Shown here piece by piece: positions 1 through 8,450 of a DNA stretch of 64,000 nucleotides. Position numbers and translations under genes: made by a program. Positions within the stretch are counted from its first letter, which is position 1. The number at the start of each line of letters is the position of its first letter. This DNA is from Polaromonas sp. (lineage in GTDB: Bacteria > Pseudomonadota > Gammaproteobacteria > Burkholderiales > Burkholderiaceae_C): assembly GCA_021153985.1 (NCBI GenBank), contig JAJKJM010000083.1, positions 38,037 to 102,036 of the forward strand, written 5' to 3'. The notes under the pieces were generated by a model. The model was not told the DNA's origin and made no database searches. It saw nothing but the letters and a program-made list of their open reading frames with translations.

Positions 1-2
1 AT

Positions 3-1289
3 GATGCTCAAACTTCAGCGTTTGAACCGTTCTGGCTGCCGTTCGACCATCCGCTATGGATCGTCTACTCCAGCGGCACCACCGGCCTGCCCAAGCCCAT
101 CGTGCATGGCCATGGCGGCGTGGCGTTGGTAGGGCTGGCCCTGCTGCGCCTGCACAACGACCTGGCGCCCAGCTATGCCGACGCGACCAACCCCGAGCGC
201 TTTCACTGGTACAGCTCCACCGGCTGGATCATGTGGAACGTGCAGGCCGCCAGCCTGCTCAACGGCACCACCTGCTGCATTTACGACGGCAACCCGGCGG
301 GCAGCAGCAAAGACGCGCCTGACTGGACGACGCTCTGGCGTTTTGCGGCCAACACGCGTGCAACTTTCTTTGGTGCGGGTGCCGCGTTCTTTGCGAACTG
401 CATGAAGGCAGGGATTGATATTGCGCAGTGCGGAGACTTGAGCCGGCTTCGAACGCTGGGGACCACCGGATCGCCGCTGAGCGAGGACACGCAGCGGTGG
501 GGCACGGCGCAATTCGCAAAGATCGGGAATTCCAATATCTGGTGGTGCAACATTTCTGGGGGGACGGACTTTGCTGGTGCTTTCATCGGTGGCAATCGCG
601 AGCTCCCCGTCGTCCCCGGCGAGATGCAATGCCGCATCCTCGGCTGCGCCGTCGAAGCCTGGAACGACAAGGGCGAGTCCGTTGTCGATGAAGTCGGCGA
701 ACTGGTCTGCACACAGCCGCTGCCGTCGATGCCGCTCTACTTTGTCGGCGACGAAGGCAACCAGCGTTACCTGGCCAGCTACTTCGACACCTACCCCGGC
801 GTATGGCGCCACGGCGACTGGCTCAAGGTCACGCCCTCGGGCAGTTGCATCATCTATGGCCGCAGCGACGCCACCATCAACCGCCACGGCCTGCGCATGG
901 GAACCAGCGAGCTTTACAGCGCGATCGAAGCTTTGCCCGAGGTGCTCGATTCGATGGTGGTCGACCTGGAATACCTGGGCCGCGAAAGCTATATGCCGCT
1001 GTTCGTCGTGCTGCGGCCCGGCCATGTGCTTGACGATGCCATGAAGGCGCGCCTGAACCAGGCCGTCAAGACAGCGCTGTCGCCGCGCTTTGTGCCCAAC
1101 GACATCTTCGCTGTGCCAGAAATCCCGCGCACGCTCTCGGGCAAGAAGCAGGAGCTGCCGATCAAAAAGCTGCTGCTGGGCCAGCCGCTGGAGAAAGTGG
1201 TGAACCGCGATGCGATGGCCAACCCCGGCTGCCTGGACTGGTATGTAGCTTTCGCACGTCAACGCGCCGGCGCCAACGCCCCCAGGTAA
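3..1289 (+). CDS. Acetoacetyl-CoA synthetase, C-terminal part (5' end outside window)
   Basis: This is the carboxy-terminal two thirds of an acyl-adenylate-forming ligase that activates acetoacetate to acetoacetyl-CoA in the cytoplasm. The reading frame is open from the first bases. The AMP-binding loop YSSGTTGLPKPIVHG lies near its start, and the PKPIVHG form is typical of acetoacetate-CoA ligases rather than acetyl-CoA synthetases. Near the end, the PRTLSGKKQELPIKKLL segment carries the conserved C-terminal lysine region. The last 31 bp overlap the convergent ABC ATPase gene. It may feed acetoacetate formed by the neighbouring catabolic locus into central metabolism (inference). The family assignment is secure; the true start is not visible. 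Confidence 0.9.
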   Translation, partial: DAQTSAFEPFWLPFDHPLWIVYSSGTTGLPKPIVHGHGGVALVGLALLRLHNDLAPSYADATNPERFHWYSSTGWIMWNVQAASLLNGTTCCIYDGNPAGSSKDAPDWTTLWRFAANTRATFFGAGAAFFANCMKAGIDIAQCGDLSRLRTLGTTGSPLSEDTQRWGTAQFAKIGNSNIWWCNISGGTDFAGAFIGGNRELPVVPGEMQCRILGCAVEAWNDKGESVVDEVGELVCTQPLPSMPLYFVGDEGNQRYLASYFDTYPGVWRHGDWLKVTPSGSCIIYGRSDATINRHGLRMGTSELYSAIEALPEVLDSMVVDLEYLGRESYMPLFVVLRPGHVLDDAMKARLNQAVKTALSPRFVPNDIFAVPEIPRTLSGKKQELPIKKLLLGQPLEKVVNRDAMANPGCLDWYVAFARQRAGANAPR

Positions 1290-1888
1290 GCCCGCACGTT
1301 GTCGTTACGCGCCAGGGTATCGAAGTCCGGCGCTTCGCTGACGGCGCCTTTTTGCACAAAGATAAAGCGCTCGCAGCATTGCCGCAGGATGTCCACGTGA
1401 TAGGGCTCGTTCGGATGCAGGCATAAAAACACCAGCCGGCCGTTGGCCTTGAGCTTGGCGAAGAAATCCAGCATGAAGCCGATGTAGCCGTCCTGCGTGT
1501 TGAACTGCGGCTCGTCAAACAGATGCACCAGCGGTGAATCGCTCTGCGCGTGTTCCAGCATGAAGTCGGGCTTGGTCTTCTGGAAAGACCGCACCTGATA
1601 GGACTGGTGGTAGTGGATGGCGAGGCGGTCGCGCTCTTTGGTGCGCACCTGGTGAATGTCCTGGCCGTTCACCAGCACGCGGCCCGCGCTCGGCAGGTTG
1701 CTGCCGGTGATCAGCTCAAACAGCGTGGTCTTGCCGGACCCGTTGGGGCCCATGACGCCGACCACACAAGGCTTGTGCACTTCGAAGTCGGCATTCAAAG
1801 AAAAGGTGGTCGTCTTTTTGAAGACGCCGCGCTGGTATTGCTTGGCGACGTTCTCGACGCGTAACAGCGGATGGAGTGGATGGCTCAT
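1259..1888 (-). CDS. Atypical third ABC ATPase of the Liv-type locus, lacking the LSGGQ signature
   Basis: A 209-residue ABC-type nucleotide-binding protein. Walker A (GPNGSGKT, residues 47-54), Walker B (LVHLFDEP, 120-127) and a candidate switch histidine (His158) are visible. Only about 25 residues separate the Q-loop region from Walker B, against about 70 in the neighbouring LivF, and no LSGGQ-like signature is present. The helical subdomain therefore appears deleted. The gene starts 6 bp after livF ends and is the last gene of the livM-livG-livF transcript. It overlaps the acetoacetyl-CoA synthetase 3' end. It could be a regulatory or degenerate subunit, or an ATPase that pairs asymmetrically with LivG or LivF. 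Its function is not known to me. Confidence 0.8.
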   Translation of the reverse strand: MSHPLHPLLRVENVAKQYQRGVFKKTTTFSLNADFEVHKPCVVGVMGPNGSGKTTLFELITGSNLPSAGRVLVNGQDIHQVRTKERDRLAIHYHQSYQVRSFQKTKPDFMLEHAQSDSPLVHLFDEPQFNTQDGYIGFMLDFFAKLKANGRLVFLCLHPNEPYHVDILRQCCERFIFVQKGAVSEAPDFDTLARNDNVRAYLGALAPAR

Positions 1889-1894
1889 GCTGGT

Positions 1895-2641
1895 TCAGAC
1901 CCCCAAAAGCTGCCGGCACAGGGCGGCATCGTTGCGTAATTCGGCCGCGGGGCCCTCGTGGACGATCACGCCCTGGTTCATCACATAGGCGCGGTCGGCC
2001 ACCTGCAGCGCGCTTTGCACGTTCTGCTCGACCACCAGCACCGCAATGCCTTCGGCTTTGAGCCGGCTGATGGTTTTCATCACGTCTTGCACCACCTTGG
2101 GCGCCAGGCCCTGGCTGGGCTCGTCGAAGAGCACCAGGCCAGGTGAGCCCAGCAGCGCGCGCGAGATGGCCACCATCTGCATCTCGCCGCCCGAGAGGTT
2201 TTCACATTCGCGATGCATCAGGTACTCGAGTGCGCTGAAGATTTCAAAACACTCTTTCTCATTCCACTTGCGAAAACGCGTGTCTTTGCGCGCGATCGCC
2301 AGGTTGCGCGCCACCGTCAAAGTCGGGAAGATGCGGCGGTCATCCGGCACCCAGCCCATGCCCGCCTTGGCAATCTCATGCGTGGGCATGCGCGTGATGT
2401 CACGCGAATCAAAGGCGACGCTGCCTTTGCGCGGCGGCGTCAGGCCCAGCACAGAGCGCAGCAGCGTGGTTTTGCCAGCGCCGTTGGGGCCCAGCAACGC
2501 CACCACTTCGCCTGCGCCCACTTTCAGCGACACGTCGAACAGCACCTGCGTTTCGCCATAGAAGGTGTCGATGTGGTCCACCGCCAGCATGCCGGCTTGC
2601 GGTGAAACGGTGGGGATGACGGATTTCAGCACCGCGCTCAT
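1895..2641 (-). CDS. livF: Branched-chain amino acid-type ABC transporter ATP-binding protein LivF
   Basis: A 248-residue cytoplasmic ATPase of a hydrophobic amino acid-type (HAAT) importer. Walker A is GPNGAGKT (51-58), the signature is LSGGEM (149-154) and Walker B is LVLFDEP (169-175), all intact. The ATG at 2641 overlaps the livG stop as ATGA. A longer upstream reading (to 2674) would run far into livG and is not needed. The N-terminus has about 15 extra residues before the ABC core. It presumably pairs with LivG to energise LivM and LivH; livH and the binding protein are in the divergent arm about 6 kb away. The substrate is unlikely to be a simple branched-chain amino acid given the sugar-catabolic neighbours (inference). 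Confidence 0.88.
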   Translation of the reverse strand: MSAVLKSVIPTVSPQAGMLAVDHIDTFYGETQVLFDVSLKVGAGEVVALLGPNGAGKTTLLRSVLGLTPPRKGSVAFDSRDITRMPTHEIAKAGMGWVPDDRRIFPTLTVARNLAIARKDTRFRKWNEKECFEIFSALEYLMHRECENLSGGEMQMVAISRALLGSPGLVLFDEPSQGLAPKVVQDVMKTISRLKAEGIAVLVVEQNVQSALQVADRAYVMNQGVIVHEGPAAELRNDAALCRQLLGV

Positions 2642-3381
2642 GCCAACGCTCCCAGGTTGGAGCGGCGAACCCATTCGTTTTCGCGCAACTGGTCGGGCGT
2701 GCCCTGGGTGATGACCTGGCCCCAGTGAATGACGGAGATCTGGTCGGCGAGTTTGAAGAGGAAATTCATGTCGTGTTCAATGATCACAATGGTGAGCTGG
2801 CGTTTGAGTTCTTTCACCAGTTCCATCAGGCGCGCCGTGCCTTCAGCGCCCAGGCCGGCGGTCGGTTCGTCCAGGAAGAGCATGCGCGGCTCGGCCGCCA
2901 GCGCCACGCCGATCTCCAGCGCGCGGCGCTCGCCGTATGAGAGGCTGCTGGCCAGCACGTTTTCCTTGCCCTTGAGGCCCACGCGCTCCAGCACGGCAGC
3001 GGCCAGCTGCTGCGCTGTGCTGTCGGCGCCCAGGTCGCGCCAGGGGTTGAAGCCCTGCTGGCGCACATGCGGCGTCGCCACCAGCACGTTGTCCAGTGCG
3101 GTGTAGCTGTCGAACAGATTCATGATCTGGAAGGAGCGCGACACGCCCTTGCGCGCGATCTCTCGCGGCGAGAGGCCGGTGATGTCTTCACCCGCAAACG
3201 TCACGCGGCCGCGGTCGGGTTTGTAGCGGCCCGTCAGCACATTGAAGCAGGTGGTTTTGCCTGCGCCGTTGGGGCCCATGATGCCGTTGAGTTCGCCTTC
3301 CTTGAAGCTGAGTGTGATGTCTTGCAGCACCACCTGGGCGCCGAAACGTTTGGACAGGCCGCTGGCCTCGAAGAGCGTCAC
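2638..3381 (-). CDS. livG: Branched-chain amino acid-type ABC transporter ATP-binding protein LivG
   Basis: A 247-residue ABC ATPase with Walker A GPNGAGKT (36-43), the LivG-typical signature LSYGERR and Walker B MLFLDEP, followed by an EHDM switch histidine. I choose the GTG at 3381, which overlaps the livM stop as GTGA and begins just before the conserved ABC core. Upstream in-frame sequence to 3846 is a shadow of livM. The gene lies second in the leftward transcript livM-livG-livF-third ATPase, with 4-bp overlaps implying translational coupling. Family membership is clear; the transported compound is not. Confidence 0.88.
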   Translation of the reverse strand: MTLFEASGLSKRFGAQVVLQDITLSFKEGELNGIMGPNGAGKTTCFNVLTGRYKPDRGRVTFAGEDITGLSPREIARKGVSRSFQIMNLFDSYTALDNVLVATPHVRQQGFNPWRDLGADSTAQQLAAAVLERVGLKGKENVLASSLSYGERRALEIGVALAAEPRMLFLDEPTAGLGAEGTARLMELVKELKRQLTIVIIEHDMNFLFKLADQISVIHWGQVITQGTPDQLRENEWVRRSNLGALA

Positions 3382-4397
3382 AGTGCACCTCCAGCGGGTG
3401 CGGCGGCTGGCTTGGCTGCCACGACACGCTTTGGTCGTGCCTTCCAGGCCTGCCAGGCGCCGGCAATGCCTTCGGGCCTGAACAGCACCATGGCCATGAA
3501 GACGAGGCCATACCAGAGCAGCCAGGTCTCGGTGTAGGCGCCCAGCAGGTCGCGCGCGAGGATAAAGAAGGTGGCGCCGATGACAGGGCCCCAGAAGCTC
3601 ACAAGGCCGCCGCCGATCAGCACCATCATCACGACGAAGCCGGAGTTGTGCAGGCTCATGACATTCGGGTAGGCCGATTGCTGCGCCATGGCAAACAGCG
3701 CGCCGGCCAGCCCCGCGACGGCGGTAGACAGCGTGAACGCCAGCCACTTGTAGAGCCAGACGTTGTAGCCCACGAAGGCCGCGCGTGTTTCGTTTTGCTT
3801 GATGGCGCTGAAGATGCGCCCCAGCGGCGAATGGATCAGCCGCCACAGCGCCAGCAATACCAGTGCGAACAACACCAGGGAAAAGAAGAAGAGCGCGTTG
3901 TTGCCGGAGAGGTTGAAAGACACAAAACCGAAGTCGGCCGGCAGGCGCCTGATGTTCAGCAGCCCGTCTTCACCCCCTGTGACGGTGTGCCATTTGTTGG
4001 CAATGAACCAGAACACCTGGCCGAATGCGATGGTGAGCAGCGCGTAATAAATGCCGCGCCGGTGGGAGATGAACAGCGCCACCAGCGCGCCCAGCGCCGC
4101 CGTGACCAGCACCGCGCCCGCCAGGTCAAACCACAGGTTGGGCCAAACCTTGAGCTGCAGCAACCCGAAAGCGTAGGCGCCTGTGCCGAAGAAGGCGCCG
4201 TGGCCGAAGGAGGGCAGGCCGGTAAAACCCAGCAGCAGGTTGTAGCCCATTGCAAACAACACCCAGATCATGATTTCCAGGGCCAGGTATTGGTACAGCC
4301 CGACGCGGCCCACCCATAGCGGGGTAGAGAGCAGCACCAGCAGGGTGACGAGCATCGGTAAGGGAATGAGCGGCGCGCGGCCGGAGGCGAGTTGCAT
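3378..4397 (-). CDS. livM: Branched-chain amino acid-type ABC transporter permease LivM
   Basis: A 339-residue multi-spanning inner-membrane permease with hydrophobic segments throughout. It carries the family loop NLLLGFTGLPSFGHGAFFGTGAY near residues 54-76 and the EAA-like stretch SPLGRIFSAIKQNETRAAFVGYN. The C-terminal tail is Pro/Ala/Lys rich. It is the first gene of the leftward transcript and starts 211 bp from the divergent rpiR-type gene. It needs LivH, encoded in the opposite arm of the locus, to form the usual heterodimeric pore. Splitting one transporter over two divergent arms suggests both arms are induced together. Confidence 0.88.
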   Translation of the reverse strand: MQLASGRAPLIPLPMLVTLLVLLSTPLWVGRVGLYQYLALEIMIWVLFAMGYNLLLGFTGLPSFGHGAFFGTGAYAFGLLQLKVWPNLWFDLAGAVLVTAALGALVALFISHRRGIYYALLTIAFGQVFWFIANKWHTVTGGEDGLLNIRRLPADFGFVSFNLSGNNALFFFSLVLFALVLLALWRLIHSPLGRIFSAIKQNETRAAFVGYNVWLYKWLAFTLSTAVAGLAGALFAMAQQSAYPNVMSLHNSGFVVMMVLIGGGLVSFWGPVIGATFFILARDLLGAYTETWLLWYGLVFMAMVLFRPEGIAGAWQAWKARPKRVVAAKPAAAPAGGAL

Positions 4398-4608
4398 GGG
4401 AATCTTGTCTCTTCGGTTTTTCTGGGTGAATGGGTAAATGAATGAACCGTGAATGCGTGAATGAATAAAGCCTTGAAATAAAAACCTGGAATGGGCTGGA
4501 CAAAACAGAATGTACGTTCTATTATTTAAATACGCAAGAACATTTATTCTAATTTGATGCGGTCAAGGCCCACCCGGTCCATCGCATTCCTGAGGCAGCA
4601 AACGACAT
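4398..4608. promoter_or_regulatory. Divergent promoter region of the livM arm and the rpiR-iolC arm
   Basis: These 211 bp separate the divergent starts of livM and the RpiR regulator. The centre-right part is AT-rich, unlike its surroundings. It holds two dyads of the form AGAA-N6-TTCT at 4507-4520 and 4537-4550, whose centres are 30 bp apart. A stretch at about 4425-4470 holds several loose copies of GTGAATG. A GAGG ribosome-binding site precedes the ATG at 4609. I could not fix -35 and -10 boxes with confidence. Confidence 0.7.
4507..4550. promoter_or_regulatory. Candidate twin operator for the RpiR/IolR-type regulator
   Basis: Two half-palindromes share the exact architecture AGAA-N6-TTCT: spacer TGTACG at 4511-4516 and spacer CATTTA at 4541-4546. 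Centres are 30 bp apart, close to three helical turns. From memory, the Sinorhizobium meliloti RpiR-type repressor IolR uses GGAA-N6-TTCC, which has the same GAA-N6-TTC core. The adjacent gene encodes an RpiR regulator next to iolC, so autoregulation and control of both arms is a reasonable inference. Confidence 0.6.
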
Positions 4609-5502
4609 ATGGACTCTGCAACGACTTACGAAGAACTCAAGGCGCTGATTGGCCGGACTTACCCGGACATGTCCAAGCAGCTGCAGCGCATCGCGCGCTT
4701 CGCCCTTGAGCAACCCAACGACCTGGCCCTTGGCACGGTGGCAACGGTGGCCGAGGCCACCGAGGTGCAGCCTTCGGCCATGATCCGCTTTGCCAATGCC
4801 TTGGGCTATGGCGGGTTTTCTGAAATGCAGCAGGTGTTTCGCGGCCACTTGCTGGAGCGTTCCGACAGCTACCGTGAGCGCATTGACCAGATGCGCCGCA
4901 AGCAGCTCAATGGCGAGCGCGCTCCCGCCGGCGTGCTGCACCAGCTGGTGGGTGAATCAGTGGCTGAACTCGGCCATCTGGAAGAAAGCATCGCACAGGC
5001 GGACCTGAAGGCCGCGGTCAAACTCATGGCCTCCGCGCCTCGCATCCATGTACTGGCCCAGCGCCGCGCCTTTCCGGTGGCGGGTTACCTCGCTTACGCC
5101 CTGAGCCAGCTTGAACTGCGTACCCATCTGCTTGACGGCACGGGTGGCATGCTGCGCGAAAGCCTTCGCTCCATCGCGCCCGGCGATGTCTTGATCGCTG
5201 CCAGCTTTCGCAGCTATTCACCTGAAGTCATCGAAGCCGCCGCCGTCGCCGCCAAGATGGGCGCCTCGGTGATCGCCATCACCGACGGTCCGCTCTCGCC
5301 GCTCAAGGCGCATGCCAAGGTTTGCCTGGAGTTGGCCGACGATTCGTCCAAACCCTTCCGCTCATTGGTTGCGCCGCTGTGCCTGGCGCAGGCGCTGGTA
5401 GTGAGCACCGGCCACCAGCTGGCCGAGCAGGGCGCGGCGAAGGCCAAAGGAAAAACAGCAGGCAAGGCTACAACCAAGCCCGCGCGAAAAGGGGCCGTAT
5501 GA
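4609..5502 (+). CDS. RpiR-family (HTH-SIS) transcriptional regulator, IolR-like
   Basis: A 297-residue regulator. The N-terminal helix-turn-helix (about 1-80) has the RpiR pattern LGTVATVAEATEVQPSAMIR, and a SIS sugar-phosphate-binding domain follows (about 125-260, with IAASFRSYSPE and IAITDGPLSPL). The C-terminal tail is Lys/Ala rich (AKAKGKTAGKATTKPARKGAV region), as in several Burkholderiales homologues. A GAGG site lies 8-11 bp before the ATG. The stop overlaps the iolC ATG as ATGA, so the two are translationally coupled. The likely effector is a phosphorylated sugar acid made by IolC (inference). The likely operator is the AGAA-N6-TTCT pair just upstream. Confidence 0.87.
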   Translation: MDSATTYEELKALIGRTYPDMSKQLQRIARFALEQPNDLALGTVATVAEATEVQPSAMIRFANALGYGGFSEMQQVFRGHLLERSDSYRERIDQMRRKQLNGERAPAGVLHQLVGESVAELGHLEESIAQADLKAAVKLMASAPRIHVLAQRRAFPVAGYLAYALSQLELRTHLLDGTGGMLRESLRSIAPGDVLIAASFRSYSPEVIEAAAVAAKMGASVIAITDGPLSPLKAHAKVCLELADDSSKPFRSLVAPLCLAQALVVSTGHQLAEQGAAKAKGKTAGKATTKPARKGAV

Positions 5503-7442
5503 GCCGGCCGCTGGATCTCATCTGCGTGGGCCGTGCCGCCGTCGACTTGTATGGTGAGCAGATCGGTGGCCGTCTTGAGGACATGCAGAGCTTTACCAAG
5601 TATCTTGGTGGCTCACCGGCCAACACGGCGGTGGGCGTGGCGCGCCTGGGCCTGAAGCCGGCGATGTTGACCCGCGTGGGCGACGAGCACAACGGCCGTT
5701 TTGTGCGCGAAACACTCGCCGCAGAAGGCGTCGATGTCAGCCATGTCGCCACCGACCCCAAGCGCCTGACGGCGCTGGTGTTTCTGGGCATCCAGGACCG
5801 CGACACTTTTCCGCTGGTGTTCTACCGCGACAACTGCGCCGACATGGCGATCAGCCCGGACGATTTTGACGCGGCCTTCATCGCCTCGGCCAAGGCGCTG
5901 CTGATTTCGGGCACGCATTTGTCGCAAGCGCTCACCTACGAAAGCTGCACCTGCGCTATGGCGCTGGCCAAAGCCGCGGGCACCCGCGTGGTGCTCGACA
6001 TCGACTACCGCCCCGTACTTTGGGGCCTGACCAGCCCTGGCATGGGCGAGCAGCGCTTTGTGCCTTCGGGCGAAGTCAGCGCGCACCTGCAGACTATCGT
6101 CTGCCACTGCGACCTCATCGTCGGCACGGAAGAAGAAGTCCACATCGCCGGCGGCAGCACCGACACGCTGGCTGCCTTGCGCCGTTTGCGCGAACTGACG
6201 GCGGCCACGCTGGTCGTCAAGCGCGGGCCCATGGGTTGTGTCGTGTTCGACGGTGCGATTCCCGACTCGCTTGAAAAGGGCTTGCAGGGGCCCGGCTTTC
6301 CGGTAGATGTCTACAACGTGCTGGGCGCCGGCGACGCTTTCATGTCGGGCTTCCTGCGCGGCTGGATTCCGGGCGAGCCGCTCGCGCGCTGCTGCGCCTA
6401 TGCCAACGCCTGCGGTGCGCTGGTGGTGTCGCGCCACGGCTGCGCACCGGCCATGGCCAGCTGGGAAGAGCTGCAGTTCTTTCTGGTGCATGGTTCCTCC
6501 ACCCGGCGCCTGCGCGAAGACGCGCGGCTCGAGCACCTGCACCGCGTCAGCACGCGTACGCGGCGCTGGGAAGAGCTGGTCATTCTTGCGTTCGACCACC
6601 GCATGCAGCTGGAAGAAGTAGCAGCGCGCCACGGTGCGGGTAACGAACGCATCCCCCTCTTCAAATCCCTGATCGCCGAAGGGGCGCGGCTCGGAGCCGG
6701 CCAACGCGGCGGCGTGGGCGTGATCGTGGACGGCCGCTTTGGCGAAGAGGTGCTCCCCACAGTGACCGGCAAAGGCTGGTGGGTCGCAAGACCGGTCGAG
6801 CTGCCGGGTTCACGCCCGCTGCAGTTTGAGGCCGGGGCAGGCCTGGGTGCCGCGATGCGGACCTGGCCTGGCGAGCATGTCGCCAAATGCCTGGTGTATT
6901 ACCACCCGCATGACAAGCCGGCGCTGCGCGAAACCCAGCTGGCCAGGCTGGCCGACCTGCAGCGCGCCAGTGTCGACAGCTTTCATGAATTTCTCATCGA
7001 GGTGATTCCGCCGAAGGGCATACCGGCGGACGACGACACCGTGCCGGAGGCGCTTGCGCAAATCTATTGTGCCGGCATCTTCCCCGACTGGTGGAAACTG
7101 CCGCCGGCAAGCAGTGCCGCCGCCTGGGAAAAGATCGCGGCCGTGGTGGCGCAGCACGATCCGCACTGCCGCGGCGTGCTGGTGCTGGGGCTGGAGGCCA
7201 GCGAGGAAAAACTCGACCAGAGTTTTCGCATCGCAGCCCCGCACGCCATCTGCCGCGGCTTTGCGGTGGGGCGCTCGATCTTTGCCGACGCCGCAGCCGG
7301 CTGGTTCGCTGGCGCGATGGACGACGCGGCCGTGGTCAAGGACATTGCCGAGCGCTACGCGCGGCTGATCACGCTGTGGGACCACGCCAGGACAGGCAAA
7401 GGTTCCGGCGTTGCAGCTGCTGCCGCCGAGGCCGTGAACTGA
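5499..7442 (+). CDS. iolC: 5-dehydro-2-deoxygluconokinase fused to DUF2090 aldolase-like domain
   Basis: A 647-residue two-domain protein. Residues 1-330 are a PfkB/ribokinase-type kinase with GGSPANTAVG (37-46) and the anion-hole and base motif GAGDAFMSG (catalytic Asp279). Residues from about 350 onward form a DUF2090 domain starting with RRWEELVILAFDHR, the fusion typical of proteobacterial IolC. IolC phosphorylates 5-dehydro-2-deoxygluconate; the DUF2090 part is thought to act as the next aldolase, giving DHAP and malonate semialdehyde. The oddity is context: iolB, iolD, iolE, iolG and mmsA are absent from the window. It may therefore act on a related 2-deoxy-keto sugar acid entering from another route. 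Confidence 0.88.
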   Translation: MSRPLDLICVGRAAVDLYGEQIGGRLEDMQSFTKYLGGSPANTAVGVARLGLKPAMLTRVGDEHNGRFVRETLAAEGVDVSHVATDPKRLTALVFLGIQDRDTFPLVFYRDNCADMAISPDDFDAAFIASAKALLISGTHLSQALTYESCTCAMALAKAAGTRVVLDIDYRPVLWGLTSPGMGEQRFVPSGEVSAHLQTIVCHCDLIVGTEEEVHIAGGSTDTLAALRRLRELTAATLVVKRGPMGCVVFDGAIPDSLEKGLQGPGFPVDVYNVLGAGDAFMSGFLRGWIPGEPLARCCAYANACGALVVSRHGCAPAMASWEELQFFLVHGSSTRRLREDARLEHLHRVSTRTRRWEELVILAFDHRMQLEEVAARHGAGNERIPLFKSLIAEGARLGAGQRGGVGVIVDGRFGEEVLPTVTGKGWWVARPVELPGSRPLQFEAGAGLGAAMRTWPGEHVAKCLVYYHPHDKPALRETQLARLADLQRASVDSFHEFLIEVIPPKGIPADDDTVPEALAQIYCAGIFPDWWKLPPASSAAAWEKIAAVVAQHDPHCRGVLVLGLEASEEKLDQSFRIAAPHAICRGFAVGRSIFADAAAGWFAGAMDDAAVVKDIAERYARLITLWDHARTGKGSGVAAAAAEAVN

Positions 7443-7509
7443 GCCACAGAAACAAAAACACAGAACACAGAGCACACAAAACACAACGAGAAAGAAGACG
7501 GAGACAAGC

Positions 7510-8412
7510 ATGACACCCAAAATCGGATTCATCGGCATCGGCATGATGGGCCACGGCATGGCCAAAAACCTGCTGGCCAAGGGCTTCGGCCTGACCTTCA
7601 AGATCAACCGCAACCGCGACAACCTGGCGGACCTGATCGCCGCCGGCGCCAAAGAGGCCAAGACCAACGCGGAATGCGCCCAGGGCAGCGACATCCTCTT
7701 CATTTGCGTGACAGGATCACCGCAGGTCGAAGACATCGTCTATGGCAAGGACGGCTTGCTGGACAGCGGCCGCAAAGGCCTGATCGTGGTGGACACCTCC
7801 ACGGCCGAGCCGGCATCGAGCACGCGCATCCGCAACGACCTTGCCGCCAAAGGCATCAAGCTGGTCGATGCGCCGCTGGCGCGAACGCCCAAGGAGGCCG
7901 AAGAAGGGCGGCTCAACACCATGGTGGGCGCAGAGCCCGAAGACTTCAAGACGCTGGAGCCGGTGCTCAAGGCCTTCTGCGAAAACATCTTCCACGTCGG
8001 CCCGCCCGGCCACGGCCATGTTCTCAAGCTGGTCAACAACATGATGGCCATGAGCTTTGCAGCCTCGATTGCCGAAGCCTTCGCCGTCGCGGCCAAAAGC
8101 GGGCTGGACCTCAACCGCCTGTATGACGTGATCTCGGCCGGCGGTGTGAACTGCGGCATCTTCCAGATGATGGCGACCAAGACGCTGAAGGAAGGCGATG
8201 TGACCGGCTTCAAGTTCGGCATCGCCAATGCGCAGAAAGATTTGCGCTACTACACCCACTTGGCCGAGATGCTGCCCGTCACCAGTTTCATGGGCGAGGC
8301 CACGCACCAGAGCCTGATCCAGGCCAGCAACGCCGGCCTCGGCGACAAGCTGATCGCCTCCCTTTTCGAAGCACAGGAAAAACTCAACGACGTCAAGATC
8401 GTTCCCCGTTAA
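7510..8412 (+). CDS. NAD(P)-dependent beta-hydroxyacid dehydrogenase (3-hydroxyisobutyrate dehydrogenase family)
   Basis: A 300-residue oxidoreductase. The Rossmann loop GFIGIGMMGHG (6-16), the DTST motif (95-98), and the catalytic GPPGHGHVLKLVNN region with Lys173 and Asn176 are all present. The usual substrate loop DAPVSGG reads DAPLARTPKEAEEG (120-133), so substrate specificity probably differs from ordinary hydroxyisobutyrate or tartronate semialdehyde reductases. A GGAGA site precedes the ATG. Lying directly after iolC, it could reduce malonate semialdehyde to 3-hydroxypropionate, or oxidise an incoming hydroxyacid (inference). Family is certain, substrate unknown. Confidence 0.85.
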   Translation: MTPKIGFIGIGMMGHGMAKNLLAKGFGLTFKINRNRDNLADLIAAGAKEAKTNAECAQGSDILFICVTGSPQVEDIVYGKDGLLDSGRKGLIVVDTSTAEPASSTRIRNDLAAKGIKLVDAPLARTPKEAEEGRLNTMVGAEPEDFKTLEPVLKAFCENIFHVGPPGHGHVLKLVNNMMAMSFAASIAEAFAVAAKSGLDLNRLYDVISAGGVNCGIFQMMATKTLKEGDVTGFKFGIANAQKDLRYYTHLAEMLPVTSFMGEATHQSLIQASNAGLGDKLIASLFEAQEKLNDVKIVPR

Positions 8413-8450
8413 GCCAGGCCTTTACTTAACCACAAGCAGGAGACAAAACC

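Noticed and set aside
4425..4470. Loose GTGAATG repeats in the livM/rpiR promoter region
   Set aside because: Copies are irregular in spacing and too short to separate from AT-rich promoter composition.
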